In this document: one piece after another, positions 31,261 through 40,175 of the stretch
Layout of the letters: each line of letters opens with the position of its first letter
Position numbering within the stretch: position 1 is the first letter of the stretch
Assembly: GCA_937136425.1 (NCBI GenBank)
Contig: CAKZON010000106.1
Coordinates: forward strand, 1 to 43,254
Length of the DNA: 43,254 nucleotides
Reading direction: 5' to 3'
Source: an uncultured Crocinitomix sp.
GTDB taxonomy: Bacteria; Bacteroidota; Bacteroidia; Flavobacteriales_D; Crocinitomicaceae
Translations under genes and position numbers: made by a program
Notes under the pieces: generated by a model
What the model was told of the DNA's origin: nothing
The model's input: the letters and a program-made list of their open reading frames with translations, nothing else
Database searches by the model: none

Positions 31261-32682
31261 TTATTTTCCTTTTTGAACGGACTTTATAAACCCAAGAACT
31301 GCTTCCCAATCTCTATCAATATTATTTAACCAATCATCAACAGAATACTTAACCTTTGTGTCTGGAATTTGACCGCATTCTTTTTTGGAGTCATCATCCA
31401 ATACAATTCGATAAGACGGAAATCTTATGACCGTTTTAGAACAAGGCAAAGTAATTCTCGGAAAAACGCCTCCATTATTTCCATTATATCCTCCACCTGC
31501 AGTTCGACCAATAAAATGAGTATTTGAATGTTTATCTAACCAAGTGGTTAACATTGACGAAGTTGAAGCGGTAAGCCCATCCATTAATACAATAATTTGC
31601 CCTTTATAAGTAGATTTGTGCGGCTTAAAATCAAATTGAAATGAAGTTCCTAATTCTGTTTTATTCTTTCGAGTAAACTTCCCGAAATTGTACTTCAGTT
31701 TAGAAAATCTATAATAACGTTTTCCTTGTTGATTCAAATATGGCTTTGGTTTCAGTTTGGGTTGTAAAATGGAATATCCAAATTTTTCACCTGTAAGAAA
31801 ACGCATTAATTCTGCACCAGCTTTGCGATTACCTCCTGTATTCCCTCTTAAGTCAATCACAAAGAATGGTGGATTTTCAACTTGTAGCTCTTCAAATACT
31901 TTTGTCCAAAATTTAATATCTTCTTTCTTGAATTTATCAATCCGTAATACAGGAATATTGTCTCTTTTCACATAATAGGCTCGCTCTCCTTTTAATATTT
32001 TCTCTTGTTTTTGCATAGGAATAATGGAACGATAGCGATAACTTGGTTTTTCAACTGCATCTACCTTAAAAGATCCTAAACTGGTTTTTATCTCAAACTC
32101 AGAAGGATAATTTAAATAGAATGAAATTAATTTAGGCGCATATAAACTTCCTATTTCTTCAGCATATGAATCATGATCACCTCTCCCATCTCCGCCCAAA
32201 TAATTCAATAGTCTTTCAACTATATAAACCGAAGAATACCCATTAATTGTTTCAATTTTCTGCCCAATAAAACCTTTAGTTTTTTTAGATTTATGATTAT
32301 CAATATGCAGGTTCTCATTCACCAATAAAACAGGAAGTGGAAAAAAACGCTCTTCTGGTAATTTCACCTCTAAAGGAAATTCACTCACACTAGTATGCAC
32401 ACACCCTATTTCGTTAAATGCTCTTCCAATTAAATAACGAAATTCAGTAATTAACAAGCTATCTGTTTCAATCCTATCAATATCTTTCAAAACTGAATCA
32501 AGGTTGACAGCAAGATTATAATGATAATTTGCGCCGTGTGCATTAATAACCGCCTCGTTAAAAAATTCAAAATCGGTGACAACATCTTTTTTTGCCATTT
32601 GCTGCGCACTAACAAAATTGTTAATCGCAAGTATAAAAACTAGCAAAACAAGTCGATATAAATGTGCTTTTATTATTTGCAT
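31261..32682 (-). CDS. Exported S41-family peptidase-like protein
   Basis: A 473-residue protein with a signal peptide (ending near FVSAQ) and an S41 C-terminal-processing-type catalytic domain. Visible are His96 in GCVHTSVS, IDLRGNTGG (277-284), and Ser373 in DGLTASTSSM. The position where CtpA/Prc enzymes carry the catalytic Lys, 25 residues on, falls in RTAGGGYNG and has no Lys. This fits the tricorn/IRBP-type branch that uses a Ser-His pair with Ser/Glu, or a non-peptidase. No PDZ domain is evident. It has no close operon partner. Confidence 0.83.
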   Translation of the reverse strand: MQIIKAHLYRLVLLVFILAINNFVSAQQMAKKDVVTDFEFFNEAVINAHGANYHYNLAVNLDSVLKDIDRIETDSLLITEFRYLIGRAFNEIGCVHTSVSEFPLEVKLPEERFFPLPVLLVNENLHIDNHKSKKTKGFIGQKIETINGYSSVYIVERLLNYLGGDGRGDHDSYAEEIGSLYAPKLISFYLNYPSEFEIKTSLGSFKVDAVEKPSYRYRSIIPMQKQEKILKGERAYYVKRDNIPVLRIDKFKKEDIKFWTKVFEELQVENPPFFVIDLRGNTGGNRKAGAELMRFLTGEKFGYSILQPKLKPKPYLNQQGKRYYRFSKLKYNFGKFTRKNKTELGTSFQFDFKPHKSTYKGQIIVLMDGLTASTSSMLTTWLDKHSNTHFIGRTAGGGYNGNNGGVFPRITLPCSKTVIRFPSYRIVLDDDSKKECGQIPDTKVKYSVDDWLNNIDRDWEAVLGFIKSVQKGK

Positions 32683-32836
32683 CCTTTAAATAACCTTCAT
32701 TTTCATAGATTGTTTTGCAGATATTCCTTGTGTCATATTCCCATAAAATTGACTCTATCATCAATTACATTATGAATCCCATTAATTTAATTCAATTTTT
32801 AATAACAGGGAAAAGCTGCTTCATAATTATTATATT

Positions 32837-32853
32837 GTTAACTTAAAGTTAAC
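32837..32853. promoter_or_regulatory. Perfect palindrome touching the CotH-like start codon
   Basis: GTTAACTTAAAGTTAAC is a perfect 17-bp inverted repeat centred on one base, ending 3 bp before the ATG at 32857. It could be an operator or, in RNA, a hairpin over the translation start. Confidence 0.55.
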
Positions 32854-32856
32854 GCT

Positions 32857-35073
32857 ATGTTATCGCTCCAACGCATCAATTTTAAATCATTCACTCTTTT
32901 AATCGGGGTATTATTCTACTGCCTCCCCACAACATTTGGACAAATTGACCATTGGGAAACGGTAGTATATGAAACCGACATTTGGTCATACACCGTACCT
33001 GATTCACCAGTAGATGAAGATTGGAATACGTTAAGTTTTGATGCAGGAGCTTGGCCAACAGGAAGTGGAGGTTTTGGTTACGGTGATGGAGATGACAATA
33101 CTATTTTACCTAGCGGAACAATATCTGTTTATCAGCGCATAGAATTTGACATTGTGGACACTAATGAGATTAGTGCAGCAGCTCTATTACTTGATTACGA
33201 CGACGGATTTGTTGCCTATTTGAATGGGGTTGAAATTACTAGAGCTTTAATGGACGGAACTGGACAACCTGATTACGATCAGTTGGCATCTGGTTTACAT
33301 GAAGCACAAGCATACTCAGGAGAATATCCTGCTCAGTTTACATTATCGAAATTCTTCTTGAGTAATAACTTGAATATGGGAGCTAATGTACTTTGCATAC
33401 AAACCCATAACGAATCAGAATCATCAAGTGATTTAAGTTCGCGACCATATTTGTTTTTAGGTATTAATACTACTTCAAGCGACTATGATCCTGCGCCAGA
33501 TTGGTTCATTCCACCTGTCATTCTTGAATCAAGCAATTTACCAATCGTCATTATCAACACTGTTGATGGTGTTTCTATTCCTGACGATCCGAAAGTATCT
33601 GCATTAATGGGAATCGTTAATAATGAATCAGGATTAAACAATGTAGCTGATCCTTTTAATGAATTTTATGGATTGATTGGTATTGAGAGAAGAGGATCAT
33701 CTTCTGGAACTTTCCCTAAAAAGGCTTATGGATTAGAAACAAGAGCACCAGATTCTAGCAATTACAATGTATCTATTTTTGATTGGCCAATTGACAATGA
33801 TTGGATTTTATATGCACCCTACACAGACAAATCACTCATAAGAAATGTACTCACCTATAAGTTAGGAAATGAGATGGGAGAATATGCACCACGAACAGCG
33901 TTAGTTGAAGTTGTTTTGAATGGCGATTACATAGGTGTTTATGTTTTTATGGAGAGAATTAAGCAAAACCCAGGTCGAGTTAATATCGATAAAATGGAAT
34001 ATGACGAAACGAGTGGAAATGACTTAACTGGAGGCTATATTGTAAAAGTAGACAAAACTACTGGCGGAGGAATAGTAGCTTGGACTTCGCCATACGCACA
34101 AGCTCCTCCTGCATGGGGAGCAGTTCGTTACCAAATGCATGATCCAGAAATTGAGGAGATGCACCCGGTACAATTAGACTATATTGAACAATACATAACG
34201 GATTTTGAGACTGCACTTGACGGGGCTGACTTTGACGATCCAGAAGACGGATATCGTCCTTATATTGATGTGCAGTCATTCATTGATTTTATGATTGTCA
34301 ATGAAATTAGTAAAAACGTTGACGGTTATCGTATCAGCACCTTTTTACATAAAGAGAGAGAAAGTGAAGGAGGAAAATTAAAAGCAGGGCCACTTTGGGA
34401 TTTTAATCTTGCTTGGGGAAATGCAAACTATTGTGAAGGTGGCGAAACCGACGGATGGGAAATCTATTTTAACTCAGTTTGTGGTGGCGGTGGAGACCTT
34501 AACAATCCATTTTGGTGGAATCGGTTGGTGGAAGATGAAAACTACACACATGAACTCAATTGCCGTTGGCAAGAACTAAGAATGACCACACTGCACACTG
34601 ATACCATTATTGCTTTTGTTGATGAAATGGAAACGTACTTAGCTGAGGCGGCAGAACGTAATTTTCAACGTTGGCCCATTTTAGGGAGTTATGTATGGCC
34701 AAATAATTTTATTGGAGACACCTATGCAGAAGAAATGGGATATTTACGTGACTGGACCACCGAACGATTAGAATGGATGGACGACAATATGTTTGGGAGT
34801 TGTGAAGATTTAGGCTTAACCAAAAACACTAAACAAAGTATTAATATATATCCCAATCCCACAAACGGGGAAAGTAAACTTGTTTTTAGTGAAACAATTG
34901 AAAATGGACAAATCATAATTAAAAATATGACCGGACAAACATTATTAACCTCAACACTAAACCATGCAAATGCGCATACAATTGACCTTTCAAGTTATGC
35001 CCCTGCATTATACAATATTCAAATTTACAACAACGAAACCCTGATTTCAAACCTCAAGATTATTCGCCAATAA
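32857..35073 (+). CDS. CotH-like protein with type A T9SS sorting domain
   Basis: A 738-residue secreted protein. A signal peptide ends near TTFGQ; residues 30-210 form a beta-sandwich (WNTLSFDAGAWPTGSGGFGYG, YQRIEFDI, DYDDGFVAYLNG). A CotH domain follows: LIRNVLTYKLGNEMG, VVLNGDYIGVYVFMERI, GGYIVKVDK and GPLWDFNLAWGN, where the last contains the WDF metal-site-like motif. The last 75 residues are a type A T9SS signal (INIYPNPTNGES, KNMTGQTLLT, APALYNIQIYN). CotH proteins are kinase-like; some phosphorylate spore-coat proteins, but activity here is untested. A lipoprotein gene follows after 12 bp. Confidence 0.9.
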   Translation: MLSLQRINFKSFTLLIGVLFYCLPTTFGQIDHWETVVYETDIWSYTVPDSPVDEDWNTLSFDAGAWPTGSGGFGYGDGDDNTILPSGTISVYQRIEFDIVDTNEISAAALLLDYDDGFVAYLNGVEITRALMDGTGQPDYDQLASGLHEAQAYSGEYPAQFTLSKFFLSNNLNMGANVLCIQTHNESESSSDLSSRPYLFLGINTTSSDYDPAPDWFIPPVILESSNLPIVIINTVDGVSIPDDPKVSALMGIVNNESGLNNVADPFNEFYGLIGIERRGSSSGTFPKKAYGLETRAPDSSNYNVSIFDWPIDNDWILYAPYTDKSLIRNVLTYKLGNEMGEYAPRTALVEVVLNGDYIGVYVFMERIKQNPGRVNIDKMEYDETSGNDLTGGYIVKVDKTTGGGIVAWTSPYAQAPPAWGAVRYQMHDPEIEEMHPVQLDYIEQYITDFETALDGADFDDPEDGYRPYIDVQSFIDFMIVNEISKNVDGYRISTFLHKERESEGGKLKAGPLWDFNLAWGNANYCEGGETDGWEIYFNSVCGGGGDLNNPFWWNRLVEDENYTHELNCRWQELRMTTLHTDTIIAFVDEMETYLAEAAERNFQRWPILGSYVWPNNFIGDTYAEEMGYLRDWTTERLEWMDDNMFGSCEDLGLTKNTKQSINIYPNPTNGESKLVFSETIENGQIIIKNMTGQTLLTSTLNHANAHTIDLSSYAPALYNIQIYNNETLISNLKIIRQ

Positions 35074-35085
35074 CCCCACATTATT

Positions 35086-35835
35086 ATGACCAAAACAATT
35101 CTTACCATTTGTGCTGCAGTATTATTAATTGCATGTAACAAAACAGAAGGCCCCGGTGGTACATCATCAATTACAGGTTTTGTAAAAAGTCAAGATCACC
35201 AAAGTGCGCAAGTAGAGATTAGTGAAGTACTGTTTACACAAGGATTGAGTATAGAGCATGGCGATTATTGGGTCTTAAATAATCCGATTGGTGTTGAACA
35301 ATTTTATATTTATTATGATAACCCAACATGGCCGAGTGATGCTAATCCTAACCTTGCAGGGCGCACTGGAATTGCTGTAGAATTTAACTATTCAGATTCA
35401 AACGTAGAAATAGCCACACATACTATGGAAGAAATTGAAACTATTGCTTCAGATCATTTTTCATTAACGCGTAATGTAGATATAGTGACTATTACAAACA
35501 AAACTGTAGGTGAAACCGCGAATACAGACAAAGTAACTTCTCCATTCGAAATTAGCACTACTCAATCAGGTAAGAACGAAGCAATACTTACGAGTCAACC
35601 AGCTGTTGATGAAAAAGTATATTTAGTTTATGGTGAGAATGATGTATTTGGAGAACTAGAGCGCACAGGAGGAAACGGTGAATATATTTTCAACAACTTA
35701 ACACAAGGTAATTATACGGTTTATTGCGTTTCTAAAGACACCGTTTCAGGAGGTAACACTACAATAATGCAAGCAGTTGAAATAACGAGCAATAAAACAG
35801 TTGTTACGGCTGGTGAGATTAATATTTTTAATTAA
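35086..35835 (+). CDS. Lipoprotein with carboxypeptidase-regulatory-like features
   Basis: A 249-residue lipoprotein with lipobox LIAC at residue 17, then a Gly/Ser linker and SSITGFVKSQDHQSAQVEIS, the start of a CarboxypepD_reg or SdrD-B-like fold. A C-terminal beta domain (VDEKVYLVYGENDVFGELERT, IFNNLTQGNYTVYCVS) looks like another such domain. No active-site motif. It is probably cotranscribed with the CotH-like gene (12-bp gap), so it may be a surface partner of that protein (inference). Confidence 0.75.
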   Translation: MTKTILTICAAVLLIACNKTEGPGGTSSITGFVKSQDHQSAQVEISEVLFTQGLSIEHGDYWVLNNPIGVEQFYIYYDNPTWPSDANPNLAGRTGIAVEFNYSDSNVEIATHTMEEIETIASDHFSLTRNVDIVTITNKTVGETANTDKVTSPFEISTTQSGKNEAILTSQPAVDEKVYLVYGENDVFGELERTGGNGEYIFNNLTQGNYTVYCVSKDTVSGGNTTIMQAVEITSNKTVVTAGEINIFN

Positions 35836-35838
35836 AAC

Positions 35839-36573
35839 TCAATCAAAATAGGTTAGCTTTCTTCGAAGCACGGCGTTTTTTATATTACCATTGCTTTTAA
35901 TTGTACACTTTGTCCAATTACCGCGTTTATCAATTTTGTAAACTGTTTTAATTTTGATTTTTTGGTCTGAATAGGACGTTACTTTAACAATTTTCTTTTT
36001 GCCATACTTATAGGAAATTTCATGTGCCATTAATTTAGGATGCGCTGGAATTGAATCTTTCACCTTTCTTCCATGTTTGTCAAATCTTGAATAAACTTCA
36101 TCCCTATTATTTCGAAAATAAATGATGTTTCCATTAGAGTCGAACGCCAATGAATCTGCTTTAATTTGCCAATCTTTTTGATCTCCTGTATAAATATCCT
36201 CACGAATAGTATCTTTCCTAGCTCCTCTATTAAAAACTGAAATCCAATGTTGTTTATACCCTCCAGAACTACCTACATAAGTAAACTTACTAATTGACTC
36301 ACTACCATCTGATAAGGTTTTATGAACCTGTTTTACATAACCATTCCGTTGCAATTCAATCTCAACATGCACAAAACTCACCTCCTTAGATGCTGCAATT
36401 AACTCCTGCTCCTCATGAATTGATTTTACTCCCTCATTTAAAACTAAATAACCTACATAAGAATCTTCCGTAGCTTCATTTGGATTGTATTGTGTATTAA
36501 TCCATTCATATACCATTTGGCTATGACCAAAAACAGTTAAGAATAATCCGAAAATTAGTAACTTTTTTTTCAC
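35839..36573 (-). CDS. Exported YD-repeat-like protein
   Basis: A 244-residue protein with a signal peptide (ending near FGHSQ). The C-terminal part shows strand-turn patterns of YD/RHS type: LAFDSNGNIIYFRNNRDEVYSRFDKHGRK, in shorter pieces FDSNGNIIY and FDKHGRKV, then YKIDKRGNWTKC. Such proteins are common in Bacteroidota envelopes and have no known reaction. Its start overlaps the methyltransferase stop by 4 bp (ATGA). The end is 3 bp from the convergent lipoprotein stop. Confidence 0.75.
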   Translation of the reverse strand: MKKKLLIFGLFLTVFGHSQMVYEWINTQYNPNEATEDSYVGYLVLNEGVKSIHEEQELIAASKEVSFVHVEIELQRNGYVKQVHKTLSDGSESISKFTYVGSSGGYKQHWISVFNRGARKDTIREDIYTGDQKDWQIKADSLAFDSNGNIIYFRNNRDEVYSRFDKHGRKVKDSIPAHPKLMAHEISYKYGKKKIVKVTSYSDQKIKIKTVYKIDKRGNWTKCTIKSNGNIKNAVLRRKLTYFD

Positions 36574-37130
36574 TTTTGAACACTGATTAATTGGTAATTA
36601 GTTTTAGAAGAATGCCCCGACTCTTCATCTTTAAATGAATATATAAATGGAATTTTTGATATGGTTACTAGATTAGAGTTTTGGACAATTACTTTTTCTA
36701 AAATTGGTACTTTTTTCCCCGTATCTTGAATGCAAAACACGATCACTCCGCCTTCTTTCAAATTCTCAAAAATTTTATTAATCAAAGCGACCTCATTCTC
36801 TTTGTCATTTTTCTCAAAATGAAACATACTATTTAACAATACATAGTCATACGTAGCAAAATCACTCCATTCATACATATCTGCAATTTGTCCTTTTACT
36901 TTAAGCCCTCTTTTTTTTGAAACGGATAACATTTGAGAGATTCCTACTTTAGAACTATCCACTCCAGTTACAGTAAAGCCCAATTCAGCTAAAAAAAGCA
37001 CGTCTCTCCCCTGCCCACACCCCAAATCTAAAACAGTTCCTCTTTCACAGCTTTCGAAAAATGAAACCAACTCAGGGTAAGGTTTTCCAAACAAATTTTC
37101 TGATAAATAATATTGATCGTAATTACTCAC
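36570..37130 (-). CDS. Class I SAM-dependent methyltransferase
   Basis: A 186-residue Rossmann-fold methyltransferase. Motif I is TVLDLGCGQGRD (about residues 34-45), motif II VTGVDSSKVGI, motif IV YDYVLLNSMFHF, motif V LKEGGVIVFCIQD. The size and the FHF motif are like TehB/UbiE-type small-molecule methyltransferases; the substrate is unknown. It is coupled to the YD-repeat-like gene by an ATGA overlap, an unusual pairing of a cytosolic enzyme with an exported protein. Confidence 0.88.
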   Translation of the reverse strand: MSNYDQYYLSENLFGKPYPELVSFFESCERGTVLDLGCGQGRDVLFLAELGFTVTGVDSSKVGISQMLSVSKKRGLKVKGQIADMYEWSDFATYDYVLLNSMFHFEKNDKENEVALINKIFENLKEGGVIVFCIQDTGKKVPILEKVIVQNSNLVTISKIPFIYSFKDEESGHSSKTNYQLISVQK

Positions 37131-37284
37131 TTTGTTCGATTTTTTTGAAAATTACTGAAATAAAAATCAACGACGCAAGATTCTTGAAAATAAAGGATGA
37201 ACTCGTATGTTCTATTCTCAAAAAAAAGCCAGTTTTGTAACTATTAATATTTAGCTCGTTAAAATTTATACCAATTCGCTTATT

Positions 37285-37629
37285 ATGAAATCTCTAATTA
37301 CTGTATTAACTATTCTATTTGTGTTTAATGGATTTGCCTGTTTAAATGAATCAGGAATGAACATTGATTCTTACGCAAACACTTTGACTAACAATCAGTT
37401 CAATTTAAACAATGATCCTAGTGATGATACGGAATTAAACGAGAGACATGATCAGCGAGAGGAAGGTCAATTTGTGGATGCAGATGAGGACGGAGTTGCT
37501 GATACGGTTGAAGAACCTAAAAAAAAGAGAACGATAATTAAAGGATTAGTTTATTACTTGGGTGGAGGATTTGTGTTGTTGGTAATTGGCATGGTATTTT
37601 TCATTCGAAAAAAACCAAAACAACCATGA
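37285..37629 (+). CDS. Small exported one-TM protein with calcium-type loop
   Basis: A 114-residue protein with a signal peptide (MKSLITVLTILFVFNGFA), an Asn/Asp-rich mature linker, a thrombospondin-3-like loop DADEDGVAD at about residues 69-77, a Lys-rich stretch and a membrane helix at about 88-107. The Cys right after the signal is a poor lipobox (GFAC). I do not recognise a family. It overlaps the M15 peptidase gene by 4 bp (ATGA) and probably acts with it. Confidence 0.7.
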   Translation: MKSLITVLTILFVFNGFACLNESGMNIDSYANTLTNNQFNLNNDPSDDTELNERHDQREEGQFVDADEDGVADTVEEPKKKRTIIKGLVYYLGGGFVLLVIGMVFFIRKKPKQP

Positions 37630-38330
37630 AAATTTATGCAACCATAATTCTAACTTTAATACTCATTTCATGTAAAACAGATCCTGTTGAAAAATTTGAC
37701 CGCGCAAATGAACTGCAACCGGTTTTAACACATGCAGGAATAGATAGTGTCTTATCTCAATTTGACTTAATTGGCTTTGATGATTTAGATGACGATTACA
37801 AGGAATACACACAATCAAACGGTAAGTTTAAAAACAGCTTACGCAAAGAGAAGTTTTATGAGCTTCATGGAGATGATGTGCTAAAATATATTGTGGGAGA
37901 GTATCGGATTCGAGACTTCTTATCTACTGACGCCTATTACTCTAAAAATGAAGAGGATTACTCAAAAAATAAAAAACAATATTGGCTGGTAGATAAGAAG
38001 ATGCTTTATATGATGCTTGACTTAATCTTAAGATTGGATGAAGAAGGCTATAATAAATACGGGTTTCATGTTCGTGATAGTCACCGTCACCCTAAATATA
38101 ATTCAACCAAAGGAGGTGCAAGTAAAAGCCAACACATTTGGGGAAAAGCAGTTGACATTGTAATTAAGGACATTAATAACGACGGTAAACAAACACAAGC
38201 CGATAAAACAATAGTATTGGATATTATGGAAGAAATTGTTGGCAATAAAGGTGGCCTTGGACGCTATCCCGGCTCAATGACTGTACATTTTGATTGTCGT
38301 GGACATAAAGCGAGATGGGATAAGCAATAG
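37626..38330 (+). CDS. M15-family peptidase lipoprotein (D-Ala-D-Ala carboxypeptidase-like)
   Basis: A 234-residue lipoprotein with lipobox LISC at residue 15. The C-terminal 100 residues form an M15-type zinc peptidase domain: HVRDSHRHPKYN, SQHIWGKAVDI with His and Asp ligands, and MTVHFDCRG with the third ligand. An inserted DINNDGKQTQAD segment between ligands resembles an EF-hand calcium loop. Likely role is trimming of peptidoglycan peptides in the periplasm (inference from family). It is coupled to the preceding small gene. A heptamer array begins right after its stop codon. Confidence 0.86.
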   Translation: MKIYATIILTLILISCKTDPVEKFDRANELQPVLTHAGIDSVLSQFDLIGFDDLDDDYKEYTQSNGKFKNSLRKEKFYELHGDDVLKYIVGEYRIRDFLSTDAYYSKNEEDYSKNKKQYWLVDKKMLYMMLDLILRLDEEGYNKYGFHVRDSHRHPKYNSTKGGASKSQHIWGKAVDIVIKDINNDGKQTQADKTIVLDIMEEIVGNKGGLGRYPGSMTVHFDCRGHKARWDKQ

Positions 38331-38370
38331 TTCAATGTTCAATGTTCAATGTTCAATGTTCAATGTTCAA
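38331..38370 (+). repeat. Heptamer tandem repeat TTCAATG, five full units plus TTCAA
   Basis: Units run without mismatch from the base after the M15 stop. The array is followed by a 94-bp AT-rich gap to ywbE that also has AATTGT/ACAATT arms (38437-38460 region). It lies between convergent genes. Confidence 0.9.
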
Positions 38371-38464
38371 TTATGAAAAAAACAAAATTCCTTTTGAACA
38401 CTATTATTAATTTATCTAACAGAATTCCGCATTACTAATTGTTAATTGCCATTGACAATTGATT

Positions 38465-38677
38465 CTAGTACTCGTGAATTATCTTAACTCTACCAACTTC
38501 TCCAGTATCTAGCATCACCTTAATACCATGCGGGTGTTTTGGTGACTTTGTTAAGATTCTTTTTACAGCACCTTCAGTTAATTCGCCACTTCGTTGATCA
38601 GCTTTTTGAACTACCTCTACAAAAGAACCAACTTGAATGTTTTTACGGACTCTTCCGTCTAAATTTTCTTCACTCAT
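38465..38677 (-). CDS. ywbE: YwbE family protein
   Basis: A 70-residue cytosolic protein that matches the YwbE/DUF2196 family over its whole length: DGRVRKNIQVGSFVEVVQK, ADQRSGELTEGAVKRILT, SPKHPHGIKVMLDTGEVGRV. The KOW-like G-x-V-x-V/I pattern suggests nucleic-acid or ribosome association, but function is unknown. It starts 2 bp after the upstream lipoprotein stop, so the two share a transcript. Confidence 0.93.
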   Translation of the reverse strand: MSEENLDGRVRKNIQVGSFVEVVQKADQRSGELTEGAVKRILTKSPKHPHGIKVMLDTGEVGRVKIIHEY

Positions 38678-38679
38678 AT

Positions 38680-39345
38680 TTATTCAAAATAAAAAACATT
38701 AGAACTATAATCTGTTGTATCAAGCCCCTCTCCTTCAGCATAAAACTCATGATAAACAGAAAAATCTTTAGAAAATTCGCCGTAACTATAAGACCAAGCC
38801 CCTTCATCTCCTCCAACATATGCTAAAGCGCCCTCATCTAATATTTCAAACGCGGTATTTACGTAGTAATAATGTAACTCCTCACTTATTTCTCCCAATA
38901 TATAGGTCACATAAATATGTCCTCCATTTACATATTGATATGAATGCGCGTATCCTTCGAAACTAATCGGGTACACATCTCCTTCAACTGAAACAGCTTT
39001 AATTAAAGACAAATCAAAATTCTCATTCGCATCTGCGTGCATTAAAGTCGTGTCTTCCGGATACTCATCATAATTGGCAGTAATAAAACGCCAGCCAAAA
39101 TCAAATTGATGCTCAAAATAAATATTGAATTTATTTTGAAAACTTTCTAAATCAATTGTGCCATCTATAATCGCTACTTCATCCGATTCTGAATTCAATT
39201 CATTTTCATCTGCAACCACTTCTTCAGGTGCCCAACTTAAACTATCTCCCCCTGCTATTTCTTCTACATGTTCTACACCTGTGTTACAGGCTAAAACTGT
39301 TGTCATGAACAATACTCCAATAAAATAGTGAACTTTTAATTTCAT
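38680..39345 (-). CDS. Acidic lipoprotein of unknown function
   Basis: A 221-residue lipoprotein with lipobox VLAC at residue 20, a strongly acidic linker (about residues 25-60) and a beta-rich domain with many Tyr (FDFGWRFITANYDEYPED, YSYQYVNGGHIYVTYI in pieces). I recognise no family. It is directly ahead of ywbE with a 2-bp gap. Confidence 0.72.
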   Translation of the reverse strand: MKLKVHYFIGVLFMTTVLACNTGVEHVEEIAGGDSLSWAPEEVVADENELNSESDEVAIIDGTIDLESFQNKFNIYFEHQFDFGWRFITANYDEYPEDTTLMHADANENFDLSLIKAVSVEGDVYPISFEGYAHSYQYVNGGHIYVTYILGEISEELHYYYVNTAFEILDEGALAYVGGDEGAWSYSYGEFSKDFSVYHEFYAEGEGLDTTDYSSNVFYFE

Positions 39346-39383
39346 GTTTCATCAATTAATTACCATTCCCTCGCTTCAATAAC

Positions 39384-39408
39384 TACATTAAAGGCGTAAG
39401 CTAATGTA
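39384..39408. repeat. Inverted repeat TACATTA/TAATGTA
   Basis: Seven-base arms at 39384-39390 and 39402-39408 with an 11-nt interior, in the 86-bp gap between the GNAT gene and the acidic lipoprotein. A 12-bp palindrome AATTGTACAATT (39422-39433) follows at the GNAT stop. Neither has a T-run, so I call them possible operators or weak terminators. Confidence 0.35.
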
Positions 39409-39431
39409 ATGCATTCAAAACAATTGTACAA

Positions 39432-40175
39432 TTAAAGCATAGCAAAGCCGCCAATCTCTCCTAGATCTTTAAATCCAATTGCGGCATATACAGATTTACC
39501 AATGTCAGTTGCTTGCAAATAGGCATGCGTTACATTTTGATCTTGAATAGCACCTAATGAATGAGCTGTTACGGCTTTTCCTAAACCACGGCGTTGAAAC
39601 TTTGCGACAGTAGCAACTAAATAAACTCCAACAGTGTTTTTGTCAATAAATGTAAGAGAAGTTGAGGCCGGAACACCCTCAACATAAGCCAAATAAAATT
39701 GACAGCTTTCGTGGCCTAACAAATTAACAAAAGCCTGCCGATCTATCTTTCCTCCCTGCATTAACTCAACCTCTACAATTTTAATCCATGATTCTAATGT
39801 TTCTTTATCCTCAACACGCTTTATGTCAATGGTTGTATTCTTTAATTCTAATCCACGCATTTCCATCCCCATTGCTGCCCAAGTTAAGTGACGCACAGAT
39901 TTATTGCGCAAGAGTTCTATCACTGTTAATGGTGTTGTTGGAGGTGTTCTTAATTGGGTTGGAAGATCACCTAACTTCATTTTCGCTATTAACTTATCAA
40001 TTTCAACAGATGCAATATTCTCTGAAACATTAAAACTGAATACAGAATTAGGCCAAGTATCTCCTTTACTAATAATAGCTTTGTATTGTGGTAGATCAAT
40101 GAATTTTGCAGAAGACAAGTCTGCATATAATCGAAAAAACGCCTGAATATTTAATTCACTGTATTCCAAATTCAT
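39432..40175 (-). CDS. GNAT-family N-acetyltransferase
   Basis: A 247-residue protein whose C-terminal 110 residues are a GNAT domain: FYLAYVEGVPASTSLTFI in pieces, VGVYLVATVAKFQRRGLGKAVTAHSL with the acetyl-CoA loop QRRGLGKA, and YLQATDIGKSVYAAIGF. The N-terminal half is a second, degenerate region as in many two-part GNAT proteins. The acceptor is unknown. The start follows the stop of the alpha/beta hydrolase gene directly (TAGATG), so they are coupled. Confidence 0.88.
   Translation of the reverse strand: MNLEYSELNIQAFFRLYADLSSAKFIDLPQYKAIISKGDTWPNSVFSFNVSENIASVEIDKLIAKMKLGDLPTQLRTPPTTPLTVIELLRNKSVRHLTWAAMGMEMRGLELKNTTIDIKRVEDKETLESWIKIVEVELMQGGKIDRQAFVNLLGHESCQFYLAYVEGVPASTSLTFIDKNTVGVYLVATVAKFQRRGLGKAVTAHSLGAIQDQNVTHAYLQATDIGKSVYAAIGFKDLGEIGGFAML

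Noticed and set aside
38373..38438. 21-codon reading frame starting MKKTKFLLNT after the heptamer array
   Set aside because: The start resembles a signal peptide, but it is too short, ends without a hydrophobic core, and lies in AT-rich repeat-flanking DNA.
38539..38826. Plus-strand frame across ywbE
   Set aside because: Antisense shadow of ywbE and the acidic lipoprotein, both of which are supported by family match or lipobox.
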